Below the pieces are notes generated by a model, which had not been told where the DNA came from, did not search any database, and was given only the letters and a program-made list of their open reading frames with translations. A stretch of 64,000 nt of DNA from Clostridium_AD sp050717515 (lineage in GTDB: Bacteria; Bacillota; Clostridia; Clostridiales; Clostridiaceae), in contig NZ_JBOITL010000033.1 of the NCBI RefSeq assembly GCF_050717515.1, forward strand, positions 51,125 to 115,124, written 5' to 3'. The first letter of the stretch is position 1. Every line of letters begins with the position of its first letter. The position numbers were made by a program, and so were the translations under genes. Positions 51,446 to 60,564 of the stretch are shown here, piece after piece.

Positions 51446-51970
51446 ATGAATATTAAATTAAATGAAGGAACCATGTCTGTAAAAATAAGAAAAATTGTTT
51501 TTGCAGCAATGGTAGCTGCTATTTATGCAGCTTTAACTCTAAGCTTGTCGTTTTTCAGCTTTGGAGTTATTCAATATCGTATTGCTGAAGGACTTACTAT
51601 CCTACCTTACTTTGCATCTTTTTCTATTCCAGGGCTGGTAATTGGTTGTATAGTCTCTAACATCATAAGTCCACTAGGTATTATGGATATGATTTTCGGT
51701 TCCCTTGCAACATTTATAGCCGCGATTTCAACTTACTATATTGGTAAAAGCAAACTGAAATTTAAAAGAATACTTGCTCCATTACCAGCCGTAGTAGTTA
51801 ATGCCATTATTATAGGCATAATGTTAAAGCTTTTATATTTTAAAGACATGCCCCTCCTACTTTGTATGCTACAAGTTGCATGGGGAGAATTAGTCTGCTG
51901 TTATGGAATTGGATTACCTCTTATTTATGTTATTGAAAAGAACTCAATTTTGAGGAATTTTTTTAAATAA
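51446..51970 (+). CDS. queT: queuosine precursor transporter QueT
   Basis: The 174-residue membrane protein has five or six spans and the QueT-family segments FSFGVIQYRIAEGLTILPYF and PLGIMDMIFGSLATFIAA. QueT is an ECF S-component that takes up preQ1/preQ0 for tRNA queuosine. The general ECF energising subunits are not in the window. The ATG is seven bases after GGAGG, and the site is inside a preQ1-I riboswitch. A terminator follows at once. Confidence 0.95.
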   Translation: MNIKLNEGTMSVKIRKIVFAAMVAAIYAALTLSLSFFSFGVIQYRIAEGLTILPYFASFSIPGLVIGCIVSNIISPLGIMDMIFGSLATFIAAISTYYIGKSKLKFKRILAPLPAVVVNAIIIGIMLKLLYFKDMPLLLCMLQVAWGELVCCYGIGLPLIYVIEKNSILRNFFK

Positions 51971-51971
51971 T

Positions 51972-52003
51972 TGAAAAAAGCAATTTTATTTTGCTTTTTT
52001 AGT
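51972..52003 (+). terminator. terminator after queT
   Basis: AAAAAAGCAA pairs with TTGCTTTTTT, giving a stem that runs into the T tract. Confidence 0.85.
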
Positions 52004-52079
52004 TTAATATTTGTTATTCTGTATATACTTAATAATATGAGATGTATTTGATACTTTATGAGAAGAAAGAGGAATTTTA

Positions 52080-53666
52080 ATGAACAAAATTGAAAAACTT
52101 AAATTTGACGAACTAGGACTAAACGAATCAGTACTACACGCTATACAAGATTTAAAATTTGAATATCCATCTGATATCCAAGCAAAAGCTATTCCAGTTG
52201 TATTAGGAGGCTTTGATATTATAGGTCAGGCTCAAACAGGAACTGGTAAAACATTAGCCTTTGGTGCCCCTATTTTAAGCTTAATGGAAAAATCTAATGG
52301 AAAAGTTCAAGCAATAATAATGTCTCCAACAAGAGAACTTGCTGTTCAAGTTGCTGAAGAACTTTCACGTATTGCAAAACATGAAAGAGTTAAGATATTG
52401 CCAATATATGGTGGTCAATCTATTGATAGACAAATATCTGCCCTAAAAAGAGGAGTAGATATTGTTGTTGGAACTCCAGGAAGATTACTAGACCATATTA
52501 GAAAAGGCACTTTGAAACTTGCCAATGCTAAATTTCTTGTTTTAGATGAAGCTGACGAAATGTTAAACATGGGCTTTATTGAAGATATCGAAAGTATTAT
52601 AAGTAATTTAAGTGAAGATAGACAGACTTTACTTTTCTCAGCTACTATGCCAAGAGCTATTAAAATATTGTCTAAAAAATATATGCATCCTGAAACAAAG
52701 ATTATTGCAATAGAAAAGAAATCTTTAACGGTTTCTAAGATTAAGCAATATTACTACGAAGTGAATCCAAAGAATAAATTTGAATCATTATGTAGAATTC
52801 TTGATGTAGATGCTCCTAAGACTTGTATACTATTCTGTAAAACTAAAAAAGGTGTAGATGAGTTAGTTGACGCATTACAACCAAGAGGCTATACAGTAGA
52901 AGGCATGCATGGAGACATGAAGCAAAGTCAAAGAATGAATACTCTAAAGAAATTCAAAGATGGTAATTTAAATTACTTAATTGCAACAGATGTAGCTGCA
53001 AGAGGAATAGATGTTGAAGATGTTACTCATGTAATAAACTATGATTTACCACAAGATAGTGAATCATATATCCATAGAATTGGAAGAACTGGTAGAGCTG
53101 GTAAAGAAGGTACAGCTTATAGTCTTATTACAAGACGAGAAGCATCTGCTATAAGACAGATTGAACGTGATACTAAAAGTATAATCACTAAAAAAACTGT
53201 ACCTACTATAACAGATATTTTTGCAGCAAAATCAGAAACTATTCTAGATTCTATAAAATTAGTTTTAGACGAAAATTTATATGAGAACTTTCTTCCACTT
53301 GGTAAAGGTCTTATAAAAGAATTTGGTGCTGAAGATGTAGCTGCTTCTCTAATCAAAATTATATTTGATAAAGAAGTTAACTATAACTATGCAGATGATT
53401 CTGTAACAACAGCATTAGTAACAGATAATGTTAGATTATTCCTTTCTATCGGAAGAATGGATGAAGTTATGACTAAAGATATTATATCTTTCTTATGCGA
53501 GACAGCTAATATTAATAAAAATGAACTTGGCCGTATTGATATTTTAGATAAATTCTCATTCTTAGATGTACCTTCAAACCTAGTTGACTCTATTTTAAAC
53601 AATAGTTCTGGTAAAAAGTTAAATAGTAGAAAAGTTAATATTGAAGTTGCTAAATCTAGAAGATAG
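52080..53666 (+). CDS. DEAD-box ATP-dependent RNA helicase
   Basis: This 528-residue cytosolic RNA helicase of the CsdA/DeaD/DbpA group unwinds structured RNA, notably in ribosome assembly and the cold. Motifs in order: Q motif, AQTGTGKT (51-58), PTRELAVQ, TPGRLLDH, LDEADEML, SATMP, HGDMKQ, ATDVAARGID and HRIGRTGRAG. A C-terminal region of about 130 residues ends in a DbpA-like RNA-binding domain (RLFLSIGRMDEV...GRIDILDKFSFLDVP). The start follows AAGAGG. It has its own terminator, so it is monocistronic. Confidence 0.95.
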   Translation: MNKIEKLKFDELGLNESVLHAIQDLKFEYPSDIQAKAIPVVLGGFDIIGQAQTGTGKTLAFGAPILSLMEKSNGKVQAIIMSPTRELAVQVAEELSRIAKHERVKILPIYGGQSIDRQISALKRGVDIVVGTPGRLLDHIRKGTLKLANAKFLVLDEADEMLNMGFIEDIESIISNLSEDRQTLLFSATMPRAIKILSKKYMHPETKIIAIEKKSLTVSKIKQYYYEVNPKNKFESLCRILDVDAPKTCILFCKTKKGVDELVDALQPRGYTVEGMHGDMKQSQRMNTLKKFKDGNLNYLIATDVAARGIDVEDVTHVINYDLPQDSESYIHRIGRTGRAGKEGTAYSLITRREASAIRQIERDTKSIITKKTVPTITDIFAAKSETILDSIKLVLDENLYENFLPLGKGLIKEFGAEDVAASLIKIIFDKEVNYNYADDSVTTALVTDNVRLFLSIGRMDEVMTKDIISFLCETANINKNELGRIDILDKFSFLDVPSNLVDSILNNSSGKKLNSRKVNIEVAKSRR

Positions 53667-53676
53667 GTTTACTAAC

Positions 53677-53717
53677 TAAAAAGAGAGTCCTTATTAATTA
53701 AGGACTCTCTTTTCTTT
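53677..53717 (+). terminator. terminator after the DEAD-box gene
   Basis: AAAAGAGAGTCCTTA pairs with TAAGGACTCTCTTTT, followed by CTTTTGC. Confidence 0.92.
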
Positions 53718-53796
53718 TGCAAAGTTTCAAACATTTTTTTTACCTTTAATTATTTTATCGCCCACTTTAACATATAATGTAAATGAGGTGATGATT

Positions 53797-53880
53797 ATGA
53801 ATAAATTTAAAAAATTGCTTTATACGTTAATTTTTATCTTATTAATTGAGATATTACTAATATATATATTATCTAAATAA
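53797..53880 (+). CDS. 27-residue single-span membrane peptide
   Basis: The frame ATG...TAA encodes MNKFKKLLYTLIFILLIEIL followed by LIYILSK: a positively charged N-end and one hydrophobic helix of about 18 residues. A strong ribosome site GAGGTGATG is five to eight bases before the ATG. It ends six bases before the convergent mgtC-like gene's stop. Small membrane peptides near MgtC proteins can regulate them in Salmonella (MgtR); any such link here is only analogy. No family is recognised. Confidence 0.5.
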   Translation: MNKFKKLLYTLIFILLIEILLIYILSK

Positions 53881-53886
53881 CTATTT

Positions 53887-54591
53887 TTATTCTACTATAT
53901 TTGCTTTGTATATTTCTTCAAAAGTGCATATTTTTTGTACAATTTTATTGCTCTTAATATGTCTTGGTGCTAAAATCGTATAAATAGTTGTGCTATAACC
54001 TGGATTTTCCTCTTCATCATCAATAGCAAAGTCTATAGTCTTAACTTTTATTCCCATACCATCAAAGTACTCTTCTAATTTTTCTACCATATTTTTCTTG
54101 TTGCTATATTGGATTTCTATTTTAAGAATATTAATGTTTTTAAAAAGCTTGGCTTCAAAAGTCTTAAAAAATACTAATACTATAAAAACACATATAGTTG
54201 CTAGTATGGTTAAAGTGTAATACCCTAACCCAACTGCAAGCCCAATGCATGCTACTGTCCAAATACTTGCTGCCGTAGTAAGCCCTTTTACGGACCCCTT
54301 CTCATGTATAATAGTCCCTGCACCTAAAAATCCAACTCCAGTTATAACCTGCGCTCCAAGTCTTCCAATATCTGCTTTTAATGCGTTTTGAAGTTCCGGA
54401 TGCTGAATTATCATATTGGTTGCATCTTCAATTGAATATAATTGTATAATTGAGGTAACGGCAGCACCTAAGCAAACTAAAATATGTGTTCTAAAACCAG
54501 CTGGTCTATTTTTAAATTCTCTCTCATATCCAATTAAACCGCCAATTATAACCGCGAGGGCAAGCCTTATTGCTACTTCATATGCTAACAT
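53887..54591 (-). CDS. MgtC/SapB family membrane protein
   Basis: The 234-residue protein has the MgtC domain (about 1-130, four or five spans) with GGLIGYEREFKNRPAGFRTHILVCLGAA and GVGFLGAGTIIHEKGSVKGLTTAASIW. A cytosolic ACT-like C-terminal domain follows (about 150-234). MgtC proteins help cells cope with low magnesium and affect the F1F0 ATPase in other bacteria. The second of two ATGs (54591) is seven bases from GGAGG and was chosen. No magnesium-sensing leader is evident. Confidence 0.9.
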   Translation of the reverse strand: MLAYEVAIRLALAVIIGGLIGYEREFKNRPAGFRTHILVCLGAAVTSIIQLYSIEDATNMIIQHPELQNALKADIGRLGAQVITGVGFLGAGTIIHEKGSVKGLTTAASIWTVACIGLAVGLGYYTLTILATICVFIVLVFFKTFEAKLFKNINILKIEIQYSNKKNMVEKLEEYFDGMGIKVKTIDFAIDDEEENPGYSTTIYTILAPRHIKSNKIVQKICTFEEIYKANIVE

Positions 54592-54655
54592 GTACATACC
54601 TCCAAAAAATTTATCATATTCTATTATAATTAATTAAAAGCTGATATATACATAA

Positions 54656-55222
54656 TTACATATACCATATTTCCTCTTTGCTTGTAGAAACGCCAATAGC
54701 CCCTGCTTTAATGCTAGCAATTACATCTTCTTTATCTGAAATTAGCCCACCGGTAATTATAGGAATATTTACCTCAGTACTAATTGTTTTTGTTACTCTT
54801 GGCATAATTCCAGGTAATATTTCTACAGCATCAGGTCTTATGTTTTTAATAGAACTAATGCCACTTTCCAGTGACAATGCATCTAACATAAAAAGTCTTT
54901 GTATTGAAAATAAGCCCATTTCCTTAGCAGCTCGAATAAGGCTGCTTTTAGTAGTTATAATTCCGTCCGGCACAATTTTTTCATTTATATATTTTAAAGC
55001 ACAAACATTTCTTGAAAACCCTTCAATTAAATCCAAATGTACATATACACTCTTACCCTGTGTTTTTATACGATTAACAAGCTCTTTTAAATTAAAGATA
55101 CTTCCTGTAAGCAAGAAAATAATTTCGCAGGGAGATTCTATGGCCTTTTCTAACTTTTCCAAATTGTTTACAGCTGCAATTACTGGATTTTCTCGAATTT
55201 TATTATAAAATTCATTTTCCAT
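54656..55222 (-). CDS. glpP: glycerol-3-phosphate responsive antiterminator GlpP
   Basis: GlpP binds leader mRNA and glycerol-3-phosphate and lets RNA polymerase read through into glp genes. The 188-residue TIM-barrel-like protein has NPVIAAVNNLEKLEKAIESPCEIIFLLTG, VHLDLIEGF, DGIITTKSSLIRAAKEMG, EILPGIMPR and ITGGLISDKEDV. The ATG at 55222 follows GGGAG by about eight bases. It is an orphan: no glpF, glpK or glpD is in the window, so its target lies elsewhere. Confidence 0.93.
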   Translation of the reverse strand: MENEFYNKIRENPVIAAVNNLEKLEKAIESPCEIIFLLTGSIFNLKELVNRIKTQGKSVYVHLDLIEGFSRNVCALKYINEKIVPDGIITTKSSLIRAAKEMGLFSIQRLFMLDALSLESGISSIKNIRPDAVEILPGIMPRVTKTISTEVNIPIITGGLISDKEDVIASIKAGAIGVSTSKEEIWYM

Positions 55223-55378
55223 ATTTCTCACTCCCATTATCATAATTCAAATAATTCATAATTAAAAAAATGTATAAAATCAACACTTTTTATAAAACAA
55301 TTATATCACACTAGCCTGCAACATTAAATCATCACCTTTGGTGACGCATTATTAATGGTTTCATAATACGATATCTTA

Positions 55379-55412
55379 AGAAAAAAGCAACCAAATTGGC
55401 TGCTTTTTGCTT
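55379..55412. terminator. bidirectional terminator after the UPF0158 gene
   Basis: AAAAAGCA-CCAA / TTGG-TGCTTTTT with one A-C mismatch, A-run on one side and T-run on the other. It lies 130 bp past the UPF0158 stop, with the family B repeat in between. Confidence 0.75.
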
Positions 55413-55415
55413 GAT

Positions 55416-55521
55416 TTAACGACATTTCAGAAGGAAGTCTCCCACTTCTATAAGCGGAGATAATATACTATAACAAAAATATACTTCAGTTGGAATCTAA
55501 ATCTTCTTCTGAAGTCGTTAA
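55416..55521. repeat. family B element, copy 2
   Basis: It runs from TTAACGACATTTCAGAAGGAA to CTTCTTCTGAAGTCGTTAA and is inverted with respect to copy 1 at 45402-45508. The neighbouring GCAGCATCGCAGATGATGATT corresponds to the shared flank of copy 1. The inner part has diverged. Confidence 0.78.
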
Positions 55522-55542
55522 TTGCAGCATCGCAGATGATGA

Positions 55543-56034
55543 TTAATTTAAATACTTTAACTCAATGCCATTAGATTTTAACCATACTCTAACAAATTCA
55601 TTTATACAACTATCTTCATATTTATACCATTCTTCTGTTTTATTTTCTTTATCCATTAAAATGTGTTTAAACCTCTTTATAGGTTCTTTACTATGTAATG
55701 CCTTCTGTAATTCTTGTTTTAAATCTGAATTACTAATTATGGTATTTACATATTTCTTCATTGTACTTATATAAAAGTCTTCATCTATAAGAGGAGTACT
55801 TAAATATCTATTAACAGTGTCTTCGCTAATAAGTATGGCTACACGAACAAATTCTTTTAACCAATTATCAAAAGTATCCTCTATTAATGTTCCCTTTTCT
55901 AAGGCTAAACTCACTTCTGTGGGAATATATATGACCTCCCCGGTATGTGTGTCTAAAAAGCTTTTTCCTAAATTATCGTCTTCATGTGAAATTGTTTCTA
56001 CAAGTGCTTCTATATCAACATCTAATAAATTCAA
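55543..56034 (-). CDS. UPF0158 family protein
   Basis: The 163-residue acidic protein matches UPF0158: DIEALVETISHEDDNLGKSFLDTHTGEVIYIPTEV at the start and KRFKHILMDKENKTEEWYKYEDSCINEFVRVWLKSNGIEL near the end. Cytosolic, function unknown. The start is TTG, seven bases after AGGAGGT, with no ATG nearby. The last codons lie beside a family B repeat. Confidence 0.85.
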   Translation of the reverse strand: MNLLDVDIEALVETISHEDDNLGKSFLDTHTGEVIYIPTEVSLALEKGTLIEDTFDNWLKEFVRVAILISEDTVNRYLSTPLIDEDFYISTMKKYVNTIISNSDLKQELQKALHSKEPIKRFKHILMDKENKTEEWYKYEDSCINEFVRVWLKSNGIELKYLN

Positions 56035-56084
56035 ATTTTTACCTCCTGTAAATAAGCCACTGTGCGAATCTATTCTAGCCTATC

Positions 56085-57773
56085 CTATTTTATCTTAACG
56101 CAGTGAATTTCTCCACCTCTAGTTGCTACAACAATACTGTCATTAAAAATTGCAGGTGAACTTTCTATATTACTTCCTAAGTTAATATTAAAACATACTT
56201 CACCTGTTTCTCCCTGGATTAAATACATATTACCTAAAGAGTCACATTGAATTATATATCCAGTGCCATTAGCATCATAAAAATCCACAGGTGATGACCA
56301 AGCGTAATTTGGCATTTCAAACCTCCACGCTTCTTTTCCTGTAAATTTATCTATAGCTAATATTATCCCAGAATTGAACTCTTTATATCTAGCAATTGTA
56401 AATATCACTAAATTTTTCATTGATTTTTTACCTATTATATTAGTTGCAAGAACTCCACCATTAACAGCATTTTCGCCAATTAAAGACATTACTTCATATG
56501 CATTTTCAAAAACTAGTTTTCCTGTTATCCCATTAATTTTTCTTATATGACTTATGCCTCTTGCTCCTTGCTTATCAACTTCATTACCTGTAAAAATATA
56601 TGGAATATTATTTTCTACTTCAATGGTTAATGATGCATCCGTATCATCTCCTGAATTAAAAGACCATACTGGCTTCATTGTTAATAAGTCTACACATTGA
56701 ATATATCCCCCATTATCTGCAAAATAAACAAGGTTTCTATAGGCTGCTACTGAATTTTCTATGCCTTGATAATTATTCCCTGAAATTTTATATATATACT
56801 TTATATCTTTGGGATTTATTTTAAGCTCTCCTGTTTTTTCATTAAAATAGGTATTTAACTTTATATTGTAAAAAACTCCATTTTCTCCACCAAGAACCAA
56901 TGTATCCGTTTCACTATTAATTAAAGGTGCACCGTCAAACGCCCCCCAGTTTCTATATGCTATAGGGTCCTTTCCATCTATAAAGTATAATTGTTCCATG
57001 TTAATAAGACTAAAAATCCTATATCCAATGGGACCTTTCTCTGGAATTCCTTGTCCTACATAAAGTAAAGGGTACCCTCTAGGATCAAGAGATACACTGC
57101 CTTTTATAGGATTCTTTATATTAATGCAAGACCTTGTTTCACTGCCACTTTCATTATCAATGAAATATATGCGCCCATCCAATGATGCATAAACTACTTC
57201 TATAAAATTATCGTCTTTCTTATATTTATCCTCTAAGTTCATAAATTTTTTCACATGTGCTGGCCATTTAATCAATGAAGGCTGCCCAGTCCACCCTGCA
57301 CCTCCACCCCAGGTACTAGAAGAAGTTCTAAAACTCCAGAGGCGTTCCAATTTTTTCTCTTTTATATTAGCTACTCCATAACTTGCACAATCCCTAAGAT
57401 TATTTCCCCTAAAAGTTAATACACCTTCTACTTCTGAGTATTTTAGAGGAAACATTACATTCCCTTTGATCTTATACTCATTTATTTTTTTATTACCATT
57501 AAAAATTGCATACTTTATATTTGTGGCTTCAGCATTTGTAGTTATTATAGCTGAATATTGATCTTCATAACTCTTATGGAGCCTATCTCTTCTAGATTTT
57601 TTCACAATACACAAGTAATCTATTCCCACAGATTCAGTATCCTCTTGAGTAATAATACTTTTTTCCAAATCAATATTATAATTCACAGAATTACTAGAAC
57701 TTAAGCTTACCAGAATTGTAATTAAGACCACAGATAAAACAAAAACATTCATTATCCTTCTAAATAATAACAT
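56085..57773 (-). CDS. exported PQQ-like beta-propeller protein
   Basis: The 562-residue protein has an N-terminal signal or anchor (MLLFRRIMNVFVLSVVLITILVSLSS). About seven propeller blades of the PQQ-like type follow (GGYIQCVDLLTMKPVWSFNSGDDTD, GIILAIDKFTGKEAWRFEMPNY, GNMYLIQGETGEVCFNINLGSNIESSPAI, GEIHCVK). It lacks a PQQ-dehydrogenase catalytic part, so a scaffolding or cell-surface role is more likely (inferred). The ATG at 57773 follows GGGAGGGG; the frame's earlier start is not supported. It lies 50 bp upstream of the UPF0158 gene. Confidence 0.8.
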   Translation of the reverse strand: MLLFRRIMNVFVLSVVLITILVSLSSSNSVNYNIDLEKSIITQEDTESVGIDYLCIVKKSRRDRLHKSYEDQYSAIITTNAEATNIKYAIFNGNKKINEYKIKGNVMFPLKYSEVEGVLTFRGNNLRDCASYGVANIKEKKLERLWSFRTSSSTWGGGAGWTGQPSLIKWPAHVKKFMNLEDKYKKDDNFIEVVYASLDGRIYFIDNESGSETRSCINIKNPIKGSVSLDPRGYPLLYVGQGIPEKGPIGYRIFSLINMEQLYFIDGKDPIAYRNWGAFDGAPLINSETDTLVLGGENGVFYNIKLNTYFNEKTGELKINPKDIKYIYKISGNNYQGIENSVAAYRNLVYFADNGGYIQCVDLLTMKPVWSFNSGDDTDASLTIEVENNIPYIFTGNEVDKQGARGISHIRKINGITGKLVFENAYEVMSLIGENAVNGGVLATNIIGKKSMKNLVIFTIARYKEFNSGIILAIDKFTGKEAWRFEMPNYAWSSPVDFYDANGTGYIIQCDSLGNMYLIQGETGEVCFNINLGSNIESSPAIFNDSIVVATRGGEIHCVKIK

Positions 57774-57863
57774 AGGATCCCCTCCCAGGTTATTAATACT
57801 TATAAAAACACACAATTATTCCTAGGAGTTTAATATTTAGGATAAATTTTTTATTATACTTAT

Positions 57864-57900
57864 AATAAAAACCCAATAAACCCTAAGGGTTTATTGGGTT
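57864..57900 (-). terminator. terminator after the first DUF1292 gene
   Basis: AACCCAATAAACCCT pairs with GGGTTTATTGGGTT, followed by TTTTATTATAAG on the minus strand. Confidence 0.88.
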
Positions 57901-57960
57901 AAGGTTTATTAGATTGTGGATTATGACCAATAAGCCATTAAGGATTTATTTGTATGCTAT

Positions 57961-58203
57961 TTACTCCTCAAAAGTTGATTCGTATTCTTCTAATACTCTT
58001 TCAAACTCTTCTTCATCTTCAACTGCATTATATTCCTCTTTATCATCTACTGTTGTGATTTTATAGACAAAAGCATCCTCTTCATCCCCTATAGGCGCTA
58101 ATAGTGCATATCTATTTTCATCTAATTCAATGATTTCTACTAATTCAAAATCAACCTTTTCTCCATCTTCATCCATCATTGATATAATTTTATTTTCTTC
58201 CAT
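57961..58203 (-). CDS. DUF1292 family protein (first copy)
   Basis: The 80-residue strongly acidic protein MEENKIISMMDEDGEKVDFELVEIIELDENRYALLAPIGDEEDAFVYKI is typical of DUF1292, a small beta-rich family of Firmicutes of unknown function. The ATG at 58203 follows AAAGGAG. It is monocistronic with a strong terminator. A second member lies at 61729-61968. Confidence 0.92.
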   Translation of the reverse strand: MEENKIISMMDEDGEKVDFELVEIIELDENRYALLAPIGDEEDAFVYKITTVDDKEEYNAVEDEEEFERVLEEYESTFEE

Positions 58204-58350
58204 AATCATTCTCCTTTCAAACTTAATACTCATATTATACCGTTAATCTAGCTAATATGTCTATATGAAAATTACATTTTAACTTTATTTTAAGCTTAAT
58301 CATCTTTAAAGTATTCTAGCCTATTTTATTTATGATACCTTAATATATAT

Positions 58351-59349
58351 TTACTCATTATATCCATAAATTCCTCTTACAGAAACTTCCCCTGAAACAA
58401 TATATTCTAATATACCTTGTTGATTTTCAATAACTAATTCTCCACTATCACTTATATCTATTGCCTTAACTTTTACTTGTTTTCCTCTATTTATCAATTG
58501 GATTTCTTTTCCTAAAAGCAAAGAGTTTTTTCTACAAATTTCCATAGTTTCGGATACATTGCCCTCATTCATAAAATCATTATATAGTTCTTCAAAAACA
58601 TTTAAGACATTTGCTAGCAAAAGCTTCCTATCTATACATTTACCACTCTCTATTATAAGTGAAGTAGCCACATCTTTTAGATCCGCTGGTATATCTTTTT
58701 CTTCCAAGTTTACATTTATCCCAATTCCCATAACTAGGTAATTAATATGATCTATTTCTCCACTCATTTCTGTTAATATACCACAGACTTTTCTACTATT
58801 AAGTACTATATCATTAGGCCACTTAATACTAGTTTTAATGCCCATTTTCAAAATAGCCTGTTGAACAGCTGCTGCTCCGATTAAAGTTATTTGAGATATA
58901 TTTTCTGTGACTATGTTTGGTCTAAGTATTATTGACATCCATATGCCCTTATATTTAGGAGATATCCATTTTCGTCCTAGCCGTCCACGGCCTGTTGTCT
59001 GCTTCTCACTTATTATAACTGTGCCATGTTCTTCCCCACTCTCTGCTAATTCTTTAGCAATAGAATTTGTTGAACCTATAGAATCATAGTAAATTACATT
59101 TTTACCTATATACTGCGTACTTAGAAAGTCTTTAATCTCCTCAAAGGTAAGTATATCTGGTGAAGAGATTATTCTATACCCTTTTCTTGAAATTGCTTCA
59201 ATTTCGTAGCCATCTTCTTTAATTGTATTTATATATTTCCATATAGCAGCACGACTAACTCCTAGATCTTTACTGATTTTTTGTCCTGATATAAAATCAT
59301 TTCCACTTTCCTTAAGTAGCTTAAGAATTTTTTCCTTAATAATGTCCAC
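58351..59349 (-). CDS. birA: bifunctional biotin ligase / biotin operon repressor BirA
   Basis: BirA attaches biotin to acetyl-CoA carboxylase and, when it has an HTH, represses biotin genes. The N-terminal HTH (about 1-60: GQKISKDLGVSRAAIWKYINTIKEDGYEI) is present. The ligase domain follows with STNSIAKELAESGEEHGTVIISEKQTTGRGRLGRKW, KWPNDIVL and a C-terminal SH3-like domain. The start is uncertain: the frame reaches ATG 59397, overlapping the radical SAM gene, but homologs begin near DIIKEKILKLLK, so the GTG at 59349 with AAGGGG adjacent is preferred. Confidence 0.93.
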   Translation of the reverse strand: MDIIKEKILKLLKESGNDFISGQKISKDLGVSRAAIWKYINTIKEDGYEIEAISRKGYRIISSPDILTFEEIKDFLSTQYIGKNVIYYDSIGSTNSIAKELAESGEEHGTVIISEKQTTGRGRLGRKWISPKYKGIWMSIILRPNIVTENISQITLIGAAAVQQAILKMGIKTSIKWPNDIVLNSRKVCGILTEMSGEIDHINYLVMGIGINVNLEEKDIPADLKDVATSLIIESGKCIDRKLLLANVLNVFEELYNDFMNEGNVSETMEICRKNSLLLGKEIQLINRGKQVKVKAIDISDSGELVIENQQGILEYIVSGEVSVRGIYGYNE

Positions 59350-59356
59350 CCCCTTT

Positions 59357-60226
59357 TTATAGTCTTCTCTCTTCTTCTTGCTTATATCTATATCCATCTT
59401 TCAGTGAAAGGTCAATGTCTTGTAATAGCTGATTTTTATCTCCTGGCAATGTTCCCGAAAGTGCCATGTAATTTGAAGCATGATTGCTTCTAAAAACACA
59501 ATAAGTAACTTCTACATTTTGCAAAAATTCTCTTGTCTCATACATTATTTCTTCTGGGGTTAATATATGAAAAACACCTTTTTGTACATCTTCATATATG
59601 GGAGTTCCGCTTTCTAGCATTAAAGTTAAAAAACCTAGATAATCCGGGTTTACAGCACTTATAAGTTTTGCAGATTCTATTGCATGCTCTCTTATTTTTG
59701 CCCTACCTCCTATTCCTGAAATCAGTGTAGCAGATAACTTTATTCCACTTTCTTTAACCTTGCGTCCTGCCATAATTATCTCGCCTGCAGTTACTCCCTT
59801 ATTTATACTTTTTAATATATCATTACTTCCAGATTCAACACCTAGATACACAATGCCAAGGCCAAACTCTTTAAGTTCTCTAAGTTCGTCTAGTGATTTT
59901 GATAAAATATCATTAGATGTGCCATAAATGCCCACTCTTTCGCACTCAGGAAATAATTCTCTTATTTTTGATAGTATAGATTTTAATTTACTAGTTTGTA
60001 GTACTAGCGCATCTCCATCCCCTAGAAATATCTTTTTAACTATTCCATAGTTTAATTTAGCCTGCTCCAAATCCTCTATAATATCTTTTAAATCACGTAT
60101 TCTAAACTTCTTTTCTTTGTACATCCCACAAAAGCTACACCCATTATGTGAACATCCAATAGTAACTTGTACTATAAGACTATATGCCTCACTGGGTGGT
60201 CTATATACTACACCTTCATATCTCAC
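59357..60226 (-). CDS. radical SAM protein
   Basis: The 289-residue radical SAM enzyme has the cluster cysteines C25-X4-C30-X2-C33 in GCSHNGCSFCGMYKEKKFR, and a SAM-binding GDGDAL and LGVESGSNDILKSINKG. It starts MRYEGVVYRPPSEA at a GTG that is nine bases after GGAG; the longer frame to 60265 has no such support. Such CX4CX2C proteins of the Elp3/HemN-like group have varied, mostly unknown products. It precedes birA by 7 bp. Confidence 0.87.
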   Translation of the reverse strand: MRYEGVVYRPPSEAYSLIVQVTIGCSHNGCSFCGMYKEKKFRIRDLKDIIEDLEQAKLNYGIVKKIFLGDGDALVLQTSKLKSILSKIRELFPECERVGIYGTSNDILSKSLDELRELKEFGLGIVYLGVESGSNDILKSINKGVTAGEIIMAGRKVKESGIKLSATLISGIGGRAKIREHAIESAKLISAVNPDYLGFLTLMLESGTPIYEDVQKGVFHILTPEEIMYETREFLQNVEVTYCVFRSNHASNYMALSGTLPGDKNQLLQDIDLSLKDGYRYKQEEERRL

Positions 60227-60396
60227 AATAATCATCTCCGCATATCTCAGACTCCCCATATCCACCGGCCTATGGGTTTATTTTGTACTCCATGAATATT
60301 TTTTGTTGAATTCTTTTATTAGTATACCATATGCTTTTATAAAAAATCAGCCTTTATAGGTGCATCTTAGTAGTTTTTCAAATTTAAGATTTAGTA

Positions 60397-60512
60397 ATGA
60401 AAGTATATATTGTGTAAACTGCATTCCCTGCGCCTTACTAATTCACAATTTATTTTGTTATAGCTACGTATAGAAAAATGCATGTTTGAGCGTCAATAAA
60501 ATGCACCCTATA
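60397..60512. repeat. MITE-like repeat, family A copy 3 (truncated)
   Basis: It shares GAAAGTATATATTGTG, GTAAACTGCATT, AATTCACAATTTATTTT, TATAGCTACGTATAGAAA and GCATGTTTGAGCGTCA with copy 4, but breaks off before the right half and terminal repeat. Confidence 0.8.
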
Positions 60513-60564
60513 ATGTAGATGATTTTTTATAGCTTTTTAATATTTTTGAAATTTGTCATTTATT

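Noticed and set aside
54678..55208. Plus-strand frame of 176 codons opposite glpP
   Set aside because: It is the antisense shadow of glpP; the minus-strand frame carries all the GlpP family motifs.
59089..59397. ATG 59397 as the birA start
   Set aside because: It would overlap the radical SAM gene by about 40 bases, has a poor ribosome site and adds residues absent from homologs; kept only as an alternative.
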